NCBI RefSeq assembly: GCF_900104705.1
Contig: NZ_LT629734.1
Location: forward strand, 310,001 to 374,000
Length of the DNA stretch: 64,000 bases
Direction of reading: 5' to 3'
DNA from: Agrococcus carbonis
GTDB lineage: Bacteria; Actinomycetota; Actinomycetes; Actinomycetales; Microbacteriaceae
Both the position numbers and the translations under genes were made by a program. The notes beneath the pieces are model-generated. The model had not been told where the DNA came from, did not search any database, and saw only the letters and a program-made list of their open reading frames with translations. This document shows positions 38,293-45,901 of this stretch, piece after piece (the stretch's first letter is position 1; every line of letters begins with the position of its first letter).

Positions 38293-39287
38293 TCGTCACG
38301 CTGACCCTCAACCCCTCGATCGACCGCACGCTCGAGCTCGCGGCTCCTCTCGCGCGCGGCGCCGTGCAGCGCACAGCCGGCGCGACGACCGAGGTCGCCG
38401 CCGGCAAGGGCGTCAACGTCGCCCGCGTGCTCGCGGCAGCCGGCGTCGACGCCCACGCGATCGTGCTCGCCGACGCCGACGACCGCTACGCCGCGCTGCT
38501 CGCCGCCGACGGCGTCGACGCGACGTGCGTCGCGGTCGGCTCCCCCGTGCGCACGAACATCGCGATCACCGAGCCCGACGGCACCACGACCAAGGTCAAC
38601 GAGCCGGGCGCCGCGCTCGGCGACGCGGCGATCGCGGCGGTGCTGCGAGCGGTGCGCGAGCGATCCGCCGCCGCCCGCTGGCTCGTCGTCGCGGGGTCGC
38701 TGCCCGCCGGCACCGCACCGGGTCTCGTCGCCGACATCGTGCGCGTCGCGCGCGAGGCCGCCCCGGGCATCCGCATCGCTGTCGACACCTCGGGCGCGCC
38801 CCTCGCCGCGGCGGTCTCGGCCGGCGGCGTCGACCTCGTCAAGCCCAACGACGAGGAGCTCGAAGAGCTGCTCGGCCTCGCGCACGGCGCGATCGCGTCG
38901 CCTGCGGACGCCGCCGCCGCAGCGGAGGCCCTCGTCGGCCGCGGCGTCGGCGCCGTGCTGCTCACCCTCGGCGGCGACGGCGCGATCCTCGCCGACCGCT
39001 CCGGCACGCTGCGCGCGGAGGCGCCGCCCACCGTCGTGCGCTCGACCGTCGGCGCCGGCGACGCGAGCCTCGCCGGCTGGCTCATCGCCGAGGCGCGCGG
39101 CGACGACACGTCCGGTCGCCTCGCGCAGGCCGTCGCGCACGGCTCCGCGGCTGCGGCGATGTCCGGCACTGGCTTCCCGACCCCCGCCGATGCCGACGCC
39201 GAGCGCGTCCGCATCCTCCCCCGACCCGCGCCGGCCACGGCCGACTCCCCCCTCGCGGCCGCGGCCGCCGAACCCCAGGAGCACTGA
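38289..39287 (+). CDS. fruK: 1-phosphofructokinase
   Basis: A 332-residue PfkB-family kinase: N-terminal MIVTLTLNPSIDRTLEL, the substrate motif EVAAGKGVNVARVL, and the C-terminal signature STVGAGDASLAGWLIA with the catalytic Asp of G-A-G-D. It phosphorylates fructose 1-phosphate to fructose 1,6-bisphosphate. Its ATG overlaps the fruR stop and its own stop overlaps the fruA start (TGATG), so the three genes are translationally coupled. About 30 extra Ala/Pro-rich residues follow the kinase fold at the C-terminus. Confidence 0.95.
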   Translation: MIVTLTLNPSIDRTLELAAPLARGAVQRTAGATTEVAAGKGVNVARVLAAAGVDAHAIVLADADDRYAALLAADGVDATCVAVGSPVRTNIAITEPDGTTTKVNEPGAALGDAAIAAVLRAVRERSAAARWLVVAGSLPAGTAPGLVADIVRVAREAAPGIRIAVDTSGAPLAAAVSAGGVDLVKPNDEELEELLGLAHGAIASPADAAAAAEALVGRGVGAVLLTLGGDGAILADRSGTLRAEAPPTVVRSTVGAGDASLAGWLIAEARGDDTSGRLAQAVAHGSAAAAMSGTGFPTPADADAERVRILPRPAPATADSPLAAAAAEPQEH

Positions 39288-41296
39288 TGCCCCAGATCCT
39301 CACGTCCGACCTCGTGCTGCTCGACGCCGACCTCGGACCCGTTAAGGAGAGCGTCATCCGCGCGCTCGCCGCGCGCGCGGCCGACACCCCGCGCGTCGCC
39401 GACGCCGACGGTCTCGCCGACGCGGTGCTCGCCCGCGAGGCGCTCACCCCGACGGGCATGGGCGCCGGCATCGCCATCCCCCACTGCAAGTCGTCGGCCG
39501 TGCTCGAGCCGACCCTCGGCTTCGCGCGGCTGCGCCCCGCCGTCGACTTCGGCGCCGGCGACGGTCCCGCCGACCTCGTCTTCATGATCATGGCGCCCGA
39601 GGGCGCCGCCGAGACCCACCTCGCCGTGCTCTCGCGGCTCGCCGGCTCGCTCATCGACGAGGAGTTCACGAGCGCGCTGCGCGCGGCCGCCTCGCCGCAG
39701 GAGGTCGTCGCGCTCGTCGAGCGCGCGGTCGCCGACGAGGAGGAGCCCGAGGAGCCGGCCGCGGCCGCCGAGGGACGGCGCGGCATCGTCGCGATCACCG
39801 CGTGCCCGACCGGGATCGCGCACACCTACATGGCGGCGGATGCGCTCAAGGCGGCCGCCGAGCGCGCGGGCGTGCGCATCGCCGTCGAGACGCAGGGCTC
39901 GAGCGGCACGAAGCGGCTCGAGCCGGCGACGATCGCCGATGCCGACGCCGTGGTCTTCGCCGTCGACGTCGACGTGCGCGACCGCTCGCGCTTCGCCGGC
40001 AAGCCGTTCGTGCAGGTGCCGGTCAAGCGCGGCATCGACGCGCCCGACGAGCTCATCGCCGAGGCCCTGCGCATCGCCGACGACCCCGCCGGGGCACGCG
40101 TCGCGGGCGGTTCGGGCGCCGATGAGGCGCAGCCGCAGGCGTCCTCGCGCTCGATCGGCGGCACGGTGAAGCGCTCGCTGCTCACGGGCGTGAGCTACAT
40201 GATCCCGTTCGTCGCTGGCGGCGGCCTCCTGCTCGCCCTCGGCTTCCTGCTGGGCGGCTTCGAGATCGCGTTCGCCGCCGAGGGCACGTCGCTCTCGACC
40301 GCGCAGGACGTCGCGCTCTCGACGACGCTGTGGAACCTCCCGCCGGAGGGCCTCCTCTACTACCTCGGCTGCGTCGCGTTCGCGATCGGTCAGGCGTCGA
40401 TGGGCTTCCTCGTGCCGGCGCTCGCGGGCTACATCGCCTTCGGCATCGCCGACCGGCCGGGCATCGCACCCGGCTTCGTCGCCGGCTCCGTCGCGGGCCT
40501 CATGGGCGCCGGCTTCCTGGGCGGCATCGTGGGCGGCCTGCTCGCGGGCGTCGCCGCGTGGTGGATCGGGTCGTGGCGCGTGCCGGTGTGGATGCGGGGG
40601 CTCATGCCCGTCGTCGTCATCCCCCTGCTCGCCTCGATCTTCGCCTCGGGCCTCATGGTGATGCTGCTCGGCGGGCCGATCGCGGCGCTGTCCGAGGCGC
40701 TCTACGGGTTCCTCGGCGGCCTGACCGGCACCGGGGCGATCCTGCTCGGCCTGCTGCTCGGCACGATGATGGCCTTCGACCTGGGCGGCCCCATCAACAA
40801 GGTCGCCTACGGCTTCGCCGTCGCAGGCCTCGCCGAGGGGTCGCCCGAGAACCCAGCGCCGTGGATGATCATGGCCGCCGTGATGGCGGCGGGCATGGTC
40901 CCGCCGCTCGGCATGGCCCTCGCGACCGTCATCGACCGCAGGCTCTTCTCGCTCGCCGAGCGGGAGAACGGCAAGGCCGCATGGCTGCTCGGCGCCTCGT
41001 TCATCTCCGAGGGCGCGATCCCGTTCGCCGCGGCCGATCCGCTGCGCGTCATCCCGGCCTCGATCCTCGGCGCCGCGACGACCGGGGCGATCTCGATGGC
41101 GGCGGGCGTCACGAGCCAGGCGCCGCACGGCGGCATCTTCGTCTTCTTCGCGATCGGCAACCTGCTGATGTTCGTCGTCGCGATCGTCGTCGGCGCGATC
41201 ATCACCGCGCTCGCGGTCGTCGCGCTCAAGCGGTGGGCCCGGCGCGCGCCGCAGCCGGTGGCGGAGGAGTCGCAGCCGGTCGCGGTGGCGGCCTGA
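39287..41296 (+). CDS. fruA: Fructose-specific PTS enzyme IIABC
   Basis: A 669-residue fused transporter. The EIIA domain (about 1-150) has phosphorylation His66 in GIAIPHCKSS. The EIIB domain (about 165-265) has Cys173 in AITACPTGIAHTYMAAD. The EIIC domain (about 285-650) has about nine membrane segments with LTGVSYMIPFVAGGGLLLAL and FDLGGPINKVAYGF. It imports fructose and delivers fructose 1-phosphate to FruK. No HPr or enzyme I gene is in the window. Transcription ends at a GAAA-loop hairpin shared with rnpB. Confidence 0.96.
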   Translation: MPQILTSDLVLLDADLGPVKESVIRALAARAADTPRVADADGLADAVLAREALTPTGMGAGIAIPHCKSSAVLEPTLGFARLRPAVDFGAGDGPADLVFMIMAPEGAAETHLAVLSRLAGSLIDEEFTSALRAAASPQEVVALVERAVADEEEPEEPAAAAEGRRGIVAITACPTGIAHTYMAADALKAAAERAGVRIAVETQGSSGTKRLEPATIADADAVVFAVDVDVRDRSRFAGKPFVQVPVKRGIDAPDELIAEALRIADDPAGARVAGGSGADEAQPQASSRSIGGTVKRSLLTGVSYMIPFVAGGGLLLALGFLLGGFEIAFAAEGTSLSTAQDVALSTTLWNLPPEGLLYYLGCVAFAIGQASMGFLVPALAGYIAFGIADRPGIAPGFVAGSVAGLMGAGFLGGIVGGLLAGVAAWWIGSWRVPVWMRGLMPVVVIPLLASIFASGLMVMLLGGPIAALSEALYGFLGGLTGTGAILLGLLLGTMMAFDLGGPINKVAYGFAVAGLAEGSPENPAPWMIMAAVMAAGMVPPLGMALATVIDRRLFSLAERENGKAAWLLGASFISEGAIPFAAADPLRVIPASILGAATTGAISMAAGVTSQAPHGGIFVFFAIGNLLMFVVAIVVGAIITALAVVALKRWARRAPQPVAEESQPVAVAA

Positions 41297-41381
41297 CTGA
41301 GCGGGCAGACGCCTCGAGGGGACGCTGTGCGCAGGTGCAGCGGTTCCCGACGCCCGGGACGCGCGTCGGCGCTGGCGTCGC

Positions 41382-41407
41382 GGCGGAGGCCCGAAAGGGC
41401 CTCCGCC
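41382..41407. terminator. Bidirectional terminator between fruA and rnpB
   Basis: An 11-bp stem (41382-41392 with 41397-41407) capped by a GAAA tetraloop, placed between the fruA end and the 3' end of the convergent RNase P RNA. Confidence 0.85.
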
Positions 41408-41421
41408 CTGAGCTCCAGCGG

Positions 41422-41785
41422 GCGAATCGGCCGGCCGATACGCCGGGTTCTGTCGTGGACGGTCATCTCTCTACGACGCACGTCGCCGTGCGCCTCTAGC
41501 GACCTACCCGCGGATGGGACGAGCAGCCCCGTGATCCGCTGTCTGGTCTTGCTCCGGGCGAGGTTTGCCTAGCCGCGACGCTCACGCGCCGCGCTGGTGG
41601 GCTCTTGCCCCACCGTTTCACTCCTGGCCGGCCGGGTCGCCCCGACCGGTGGACCTGCTCTCTGTTGCACTTGCTCGCGGGTTGCCCCGGGTGGACGTTA
41701 TCCACCGCCCTGCTCTGCGGAGCCCGGACGTTCCTCGGCACGCATCCGAAGATGCGCGACGCGACCGCCTGGCCGACCGATTCGC
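41422..41785 (-). ncRNA. rnpB: RNase P RNA, bacterial type A
   Basis: The catalytic RNA of RNase P, which matures tRNA 5' ends. The minus strand contains the universal core GAGGAACGTCCGGGCT near the 5' end and ACAGAACCCGGC near the 3' end. GCGAATCGG (5', 41777-41785) pairs with CCGATTCGC (3', 41422-41430) to form helix P1, fixing the ends within a few bases. TATCCT on the minus strand at 41792-41797 ends 6-7 nt before the inferred 5' end. Protein-like open frames across this segment are artefacts. Confidence 0.95.
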
Positions 41786-41809
41786 AGGACCAGGATAGCG
41801 GGGCGCTCG

Positions 41810-42898
41810 TCACCGCGTCAGCGACTTCCGGTAGTAGGCGGTCGCGTGCAGCGGCCGGCCGCCGAAGCGCGAGAACTGCCGCGCCGATCCGGGGTTCTGC
41901 CGCCCGACCGGCGTCGACCGCAGCCTGCGGCAGCCGATGTCGGCGAGGTTCGCGTGCAGCCGGCGGCTCAGGAGCGTCACGATGCCCTTGCCCTGCGCTT
42001 CCGGCCGCGCGCCCTGGATGACGAGCACCGCATCCGACCGCAGCTCGCGCCGGTGCGCGAGCAGCCGCCACCGCTCTCGCGGGCCGAAGCGGCCGCCGGA
42101 TGCCTGGAGCATCGGCGCGGCATCGAGCACGGCGAGCACGAACGCGAGCGGCACGTCCTCCTCGTCGCGCGCGATGAGGAAGAGCCCCGGCTCGTGCAGC
42201 AGCCAGAACCCCGAGAACTGCGCGTGCAGCTCGGCCGCCGTGAACGGCGTGAAGTACGGCAGCTGCGCGAACGAGTCGTTGAGGAGCGGCAGCAGCGCCC
42301 GCAGCCCGCGGCCGAGGCCGGCGCGCGTGACCTCGTCGATGCGGATGCCCGCCGCGTCGAGCTCCGCGACGCTCGGACCGTCCTCGTCGACGACGTCGAC
42401 CACCCACGTGTCGCCCTCGTACCAGCGCTCCATGCCGCGCGCCTCGAGCACCTCGGGCACCCACTCGGGGTTCCACGCGGCGTCGAGGAACCCGCGCTCC
42501 TCGAAGCCCGCGGTGATCACCCCGCCCGACTGGTTGGGCAGCAGCTGCGCCGGCCCGAAGACCTCGGTCGCGCCCGCGGCGAGCGCTCGGCGCTCGATGT
42601 CGTCGAGCAAGGCGTCGAGCACGGCCGCGTCGCGCGCCTCGAGCGCGCCGAAGACGAGCGCCCGGCTGCCGAGCCGGGCGTCGAGGCGGTCGTCGCGGTG
42701 CACGATCGCGCGCCCCACGGGGTGGGCGCCGGTGCGCGCGAGCAGCAGCGTCACGGGGTGCGGATGCGGGGTCGTGCCGCGGTGCCATGCCCGCACGGTG
42801 CGCTCGAGGACCGGCACTGCGCGGCCGCCGTGCGTCTCCCGCCCGAGCCGCAGGAACTCGTCGAGGCCCGCCTCGTCGGCGACCTCGACGACCTCCAT
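41810..42898 (-). CDS. GNAT family N-acetyltransferase
   Basis: A 362-residue protein, longer than a single GNAT domain and probably two tandem GNAT folds. The C-terminal half shows the acetyl-CoA-binding pattern VLVIQGARPEAQGKGIVTLLSRRLHANL followed by RRLRSTPVGRQNPGSARQF. The N-terminal half has LLLARTGAHPVGRAIVHRD. The acceptor cannot be predicted. The ATG at 42898 has GGAGG 6 nt upstream and TACGAT further up. It lies between rnpB and the coiled-coil gene, all on the minus strand. Confidence 0.78.
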   Translation of the reverse strand: MEVVEVADEAGLDEFLRLGRETHGGRAVPVLERTVRAWHRGTTPHPHPVTLLLARTGAHPVGRAIVHRDDRLDARLGSRALVFGALEARDAAVLDALLDDIERRALAAGATEVFGPAQLLPNQSGGVITAGFEERGFLDAAWNPEWVPEVLEARGMERWYEGDTWVVDVVDEDGPSVAELDAAGIRIDEVTRAGLGRGLRALLPLLNDSFAQLPYFTPFTAAELHAQFSGFWLLHEPGLFLIARDEEDVPLAFVLAVLDAAPMLQASGGRFGPRERWRLLAHRRELRSDAVLVIQGARPEAQGKGIVTLLSRRLHANLADIGCRRLRSTPVGRQNPGSARQFSRFGGRPLHATAYYRKSLTR

Positions 42899-42944
42899 GG
42901 CGCACCTCCCACGCCGATCGTACGTCGCGCGTCGCGCGCGCGGG

Positions 42945-43685
42945 TCAGATCCCGCTCTCCTCCGTGCGCACGAGGATCGCCGAGGAGTTGGGGTCGAGCA
43001 GCACGTCGTCCTCCGGCGCCTGCCGGATCTCGTAGAGCTCGGCGGCCGTCAGCTCGACGCCCGACGCGACGGAGGTGCGGCGCTGCAGCAGCGTCGCACC
43101 GATGCCGTAGCGCTCGCGCTGCCGCTCGTAGAGGGCGAGGAGATCGGTCGGCACGGGCGCCGCGAGCCGCTCGCGCTCGCTGCGGGCCTGCTCGAGCTCG
43201 GCCGCGATCCCCGCGGCCTCCGCATCGCGCTCGGCGGCGAGCCGCTCGCGCTCCGCGCGAGCCGCGCCGGCGCGCTCCCGCGCCGCGGCGAGCGCCGCCT
43301 CCGCGTCCTCCTGGCGCTGCATCGCCTCGAGCTCGAGATCCTCGAGCTCGCCCCGCCTCCGCTCGAGCGTGCCGATCTCGTGCTCGGTCGCGGTCGCCGT
43401 CTTGGGATCGGTGATGAGCGGCAGCCGCTCGTGGTTGCGCTTGAGCCTGGCCTCGACCGTCTGCACGTCGTTCTCGATGCGGCCGACCTCAGCGGCGATG
43501 TCGTCGTGCTCGCCGAGCCGTTCGAGCACCTCGCGGTCGAGCTGCACGAGCTCAGTGTCGAGCTGCTCGATGCGCGGCGTCTGCGGCAGCGCCCGCGCCT
43601 TGGCCTGCAGCCGCACGATGCGGGTGTCGGCCTCCTGCAGCGTCAGCAGCTGCCGCTGGTCGTGGTTGCTCGCCTTCAGTGCCAT
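42945..43685 (-). CDS. Coiled-coil protein of the C4-type zinc-ribbon family, zinc site lost
   Basis: A 246-residue protein. Residues about 10-190 form a long antiparallel coiled coil (heptads rich in Glu, Arg, Leu and Ala). The C-terminal part reads ERYGIGATLLQRRTSVASGV and ends LVRTEESGI, the layout of DUF164/CT398-type zinc-ribbon proteins. The four cysteines that family normally has are absent here (SVAS and DPNSS in their places). The ATG at 43685 overlaps the end of the Nif3 gene by 10 bp, the usual pairing for this family. Function unknown; Nif3 and this protein are often encoded together. Confidence 0.82.
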   Translation of the reverse strand: MALKASNHDQRQLLTLQEADTRIVRLQAKARALPQTPRIEQLDTELVQLDREVLERLGEHDDIAAEVGRIENDVQTVEARLKRNHERLPLITDPKTATATEHEIGTLERRRGELEDLELEAMQRQEDAEAALAAARERAGAARAERERLAAERDAEAAGIAAELEQARSERERLAAPVPTDLLALYERQRERYGIGATLLQRRTSVASGVELTAAELYEIRQAPEDDVLLDPNSSAILVRTEESGI

Positions 43686-44512
43686 GCCTGCTCCTCCTGC
43701 GGGACCGCGAAGTCCCATGGGTCCGTCCGGATCTCGCTCACGACGACGTCGACACCCGGCAGCGCGGTGCGCAGCTGCTCGGCCGCCGGCCGCAGCCACA
43801 GCGATTCGCTCGCCCAGTGCGAGATGTCGATGAGCGCCGGCCCCTCGCCCGCCGCGTGCCGCTCGCGCGCGTCGGAGGCGGGGTGGTGGCGCAGGTCGCT
43901 CGTGATGTAGACGTCGGCGCCGAGCACCGCGGGCTCGCGCAGCAGCGAGTCGCCCGCGCCGCCGCAGATCGCGATGCGCCGCACTGCGCGATCCGCATCG
44001 CCCGCGGCGCGGAGGCCGCCCGCGACCGCGGGGACGAGACCCGCGAGCCGGCGCACGAGCTCGCCGAGCGGGACCGGCTCCGGGAGCGTGCCCACGCGGC
44101 CGAGGCCCTTCGCGGGGTCGACGCGGTTCTCGACGATCGGGACGACGCGCTCGAGGCCGAGCATCGATGCGAGCTCACCGCTCGTGCCGCGATCGACCGC
44201 GTCGGCGTTCGTGTGGGCGGCCAGCAGCGCGACGCGCTCGCGCACGAGGCGCGTGATGATGCGGCCCGCCGGGGTCGTCGCGGCGACGCTCGTCGCGCCG
44301 CGCAGCAGCAGCGGGTGGTGCACGAGCAGCAGGTCGGCGCCGCGCTCGACCGCCTCCGCGGCGGTCGCCGTCACCGCGTCCACGGCGAGCAGGATGCGCT
44401 CGACCGGATCGGCCGGATCCCCCGCGACGAGCCCGACGGCGTCCCACTCCTCAGCGGTGGCGGCGGGCCAGAGCGACTCCACCGCACGCTGCACATCGGC
44501 GACGCTCGTCAT
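43676..44512 (-). CDS. Nif3-like dinuclear metal centre protein
   Basis: A 278-residue Nif3/YbgI family protein. Metal-binding motifs are LLLVHHPLLLRG, LAAHTNADAV and a C-terminal ISHWASESL (His, Glu). The fold forms a hexameric toroid with a di-iron or di-zinc site; some members are annotated GTP cyclohydrolase 1 type 2, but the general function is unsettled. The ATG at 44512 is 6 nt after TAGGAT and lacks a ribosome binding site. It overlaps the coiled-coil gene downstream. Confidence 0.9.
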   Translation of the reverse strand: MTSVADVQRAVESLWPAATAEEWDAVGLVAGDPADPVERILLAVDAVTATAAEAVERGADLLLVHHPLLLRGATSVAATTPAGRIITRLVRERVALLAAHTNADAVDRGTSGELASMLGLERVVPIVENRVDPAKGLGRVGTLPEPVPLGELVRRLAGLVPAVAGGLRAAGDADRAVRRIAICGGAGDSLLREPAVLGADVYITSDLRHHPASDARERHAAGEGPALIDISHWASESLWLRPAAEQLRTALPGVDVVVSEIRTDPWDFAVPQEEQAWH

Positions 44513-44585
44513 GGCCCCATCCTAGGGATGCCGTGCCGGGCGGATGCGCGGGCCCGGCGCGCGCGGGTGGCAGGATGGCACCCGG

Positions 44586-44658
44586 GGGCGGTTGGCGCAG
44601 CTGGTAGCGCACTTCGCTTACACCGAAGGGGTCGCCGGTTCGAGCCCGGCACCGCCCA
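44586..44658 (+). tRNA. tRNA-Val (anticodon TAC)
   Basis: A 73-nt cloverleaf: acceptor GGGCGGT/ACCGCCC, D-stem GCGC/GCGC, anticodon stem CTTCG/CGAAG with loop CTTACAC (TAC at 44619-44621), and T-arm GCCGG-TTCGAGC-CCGGC. The discriminator is A; the CCA end is not encoded. Confidence 0.95.
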
Positions 44659-44721
44659 CCGTGACGCTCCCGCGCGGCCGTGCGCCTGGCCGCTGCCGTG
44701 CTCCGGGTCTACGCTCCCGAC

Positions 44722-45279
44722 ATGGGGCTGCTGACCTTCGGCATCAACGTCACCCTCGACGGATGCATCGATCATCGTGAGGGCATCGCCGACGACGAGA
44801 CGCACGCCTTCTTCTCGGCGCTCATGGACGGCGCAGGCGCCATGCTGTGGGGCCGCGTCACCTACGAGATGATGGAGGAGGCCTGGCCGCCCATCGCGCG
44901 CGGCGAGGTCGACGCGACGCCGGCGATGGTCGCGTGGGCCCGCAAGCTCGAGGCGAAGCCCAAGCACGTCGTGTCGGCGACCCGCACGAGCTTCCCGTGG
45001 ACCAACAGCCATCGGATCGCCGGCGACCTGCGCACGGGCGTCCAGGCGCTCAAGGACGCGACCCCCGACGGCGTGCTGCTCGGCAGCGGCCGGCTCGCGA
45101 CCGAGCTCGACCGACTCGGGCTCATCGACGAGTACGTCCTCCTCGTCCACCCGCGCATCGTCGGGCACGGACCCACCCTCTTCGCCGACGGGCTGCCGAG
45201 CACGCGGCGGCTCGCGCTGCGCTCGGCGGAGCCGCTTCGCAACGGCGTGATCGTCACGCGCTACCGCCGCGCCGGCTGA
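44722..45279 (+). CDS. Dihydrofolate reductase family protein (RibD C-terminal-like)
   Basis: A 185-residue protein: TFGINVTLDGCIDHREG at the start, MLWGRVTYEMMEEAWPP and ALKDATPDGVLLGSGRLATELDRLGLIDEYVL. This is the DHFR/RibD-C fold of YyaP/YwjB-type reductases, distinct from the housekeeping folA enzyme, with an unknown NADPH-dependent substrate. The ATG at 44722 is chosen over one at 44680 because TACGCT (44710-44715) ends 6 nt upstream, a leaderless arrangement, and because the family begins at this point. Confidence 0.85.
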   Translation: MGLLTFGINVTLDGCIDHREGIADDETHAFFSALMDGAGAMLWGRVTYEMMEEAWPPIARGEVDATPAMVAWARKLEAKPKHVVSATRTSFPWTNSHRIAGDLRTGVQALKDATPDGVLLGSGRLATELDRLGLIDEYVLLVHPRIVGHGPTLFADGLPSTRRLALRSAEPLRNGVIVTRYRRAG

Positions 45280-45293
45280 CGGGCGCGGGGAGG

Positions 45294-45752
45294 CTACGCG
45301 AGCCCCGCGAGCGCCTCGCGGTACGCGTCCATGTCCCGCGACTCGGCGGGGCTCACGCGGAAGTGCGCGGCGATCCTGCCGTCGCGGTCGATCACGTAGG
45401 TCGCCCGGGTCGCCTGCCCGCGCTCGGGGAGGAACGCGTCGTACGCCTGCGCGACCGCGCCGTGCGGCCAGAAGTCGCTCAGCAGGTCGAAGGTGAGGCC
45501 CTCCTGCTCGTGGAAGACGCGCAGCGACGCGGCGGTGTCGGTCGAGACGCCGTAGACCTTCGCCTCGGCGCCCTCGAACGCCGAGAGCTCGTCGCGGATC
45601 GCGCACAGCTCGCCCGTGCAGCGGCCCGTGAACGCGGCCGGGTAGAACACGAGCACGACGGGGCTGCCGCGCAGCGCCGAGAGCGTGATCGCCTCGCCCG
45701 TGTGGTCGGTGAGGGTGAAGTCGGGAGCCTCGTCGCCGATCTGCAGTGCCAT
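45294..45752 (-). CDS. Peroxiredoxin, AhpE type
   Basis: A 152-residue thiol peroxidase. The active site is [15 protein letters not shown] with the peroxidatic Cys in P-x3-T-x2-C, and the N-terminus [20 protein letters not shown] is typical of the AhpC/TSA family. It resembles actinobacterial AhpE, a one-cysteine type, although a second Cys lies five residues later. It reduces hydroperoxides and peroxynitrite. The ATG at 45752 follows GGGGAGGA. The gene is divergent from aceE, a frequent neighbour in related genomes. Confidence 0.9.
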   Translation of the reverse strand: MALQIGDEAPDFTLTDHTGEAITLSALRGSPVVLVFYPAAFTGRCTGELCAIRDELSAFEGAEAKVYGVSTDTAASLRVFHEQEGLTFDLLSDFWPHGAVAQAYDAFLPERGQATRATYVIDRDGRIAAHFRVSPAESRDMDAYREALAGLA

Positions 45753-45839
45753 GCGTCCTCCCCGGGTCGTGCTGCGCATCCGCCCTTCATCGTGCCAGAC
45801 CGGCCCTCGGGCCGGACTCGTCGGGCACGGCGCGGTGGC

Positions 45840-45845
45840 TAGAGT
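45840..45845 (+). promoter_or_regulatory. -10 element of aceE
   Basis: TAGAGT, giving a leader of about 50 nt before the aceE GTG. It may drive the whole aceE-fasR-fab run of genes. Confidence 0.45.
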
Positions 45846-45901
45846 GGACGGGCGGCCCCAGCACCCAGGGCGTGCCGCAGGAATCGACGTCAGGAGCTTC
45901 G

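Noticed and set aside
41605..42021. Open frames across 41.5-41.8 kb
   Set aside because: They cover the RNase P RNA, whose conserved core and helix P1 are unmistakable. The peptides show no similarity pattern.
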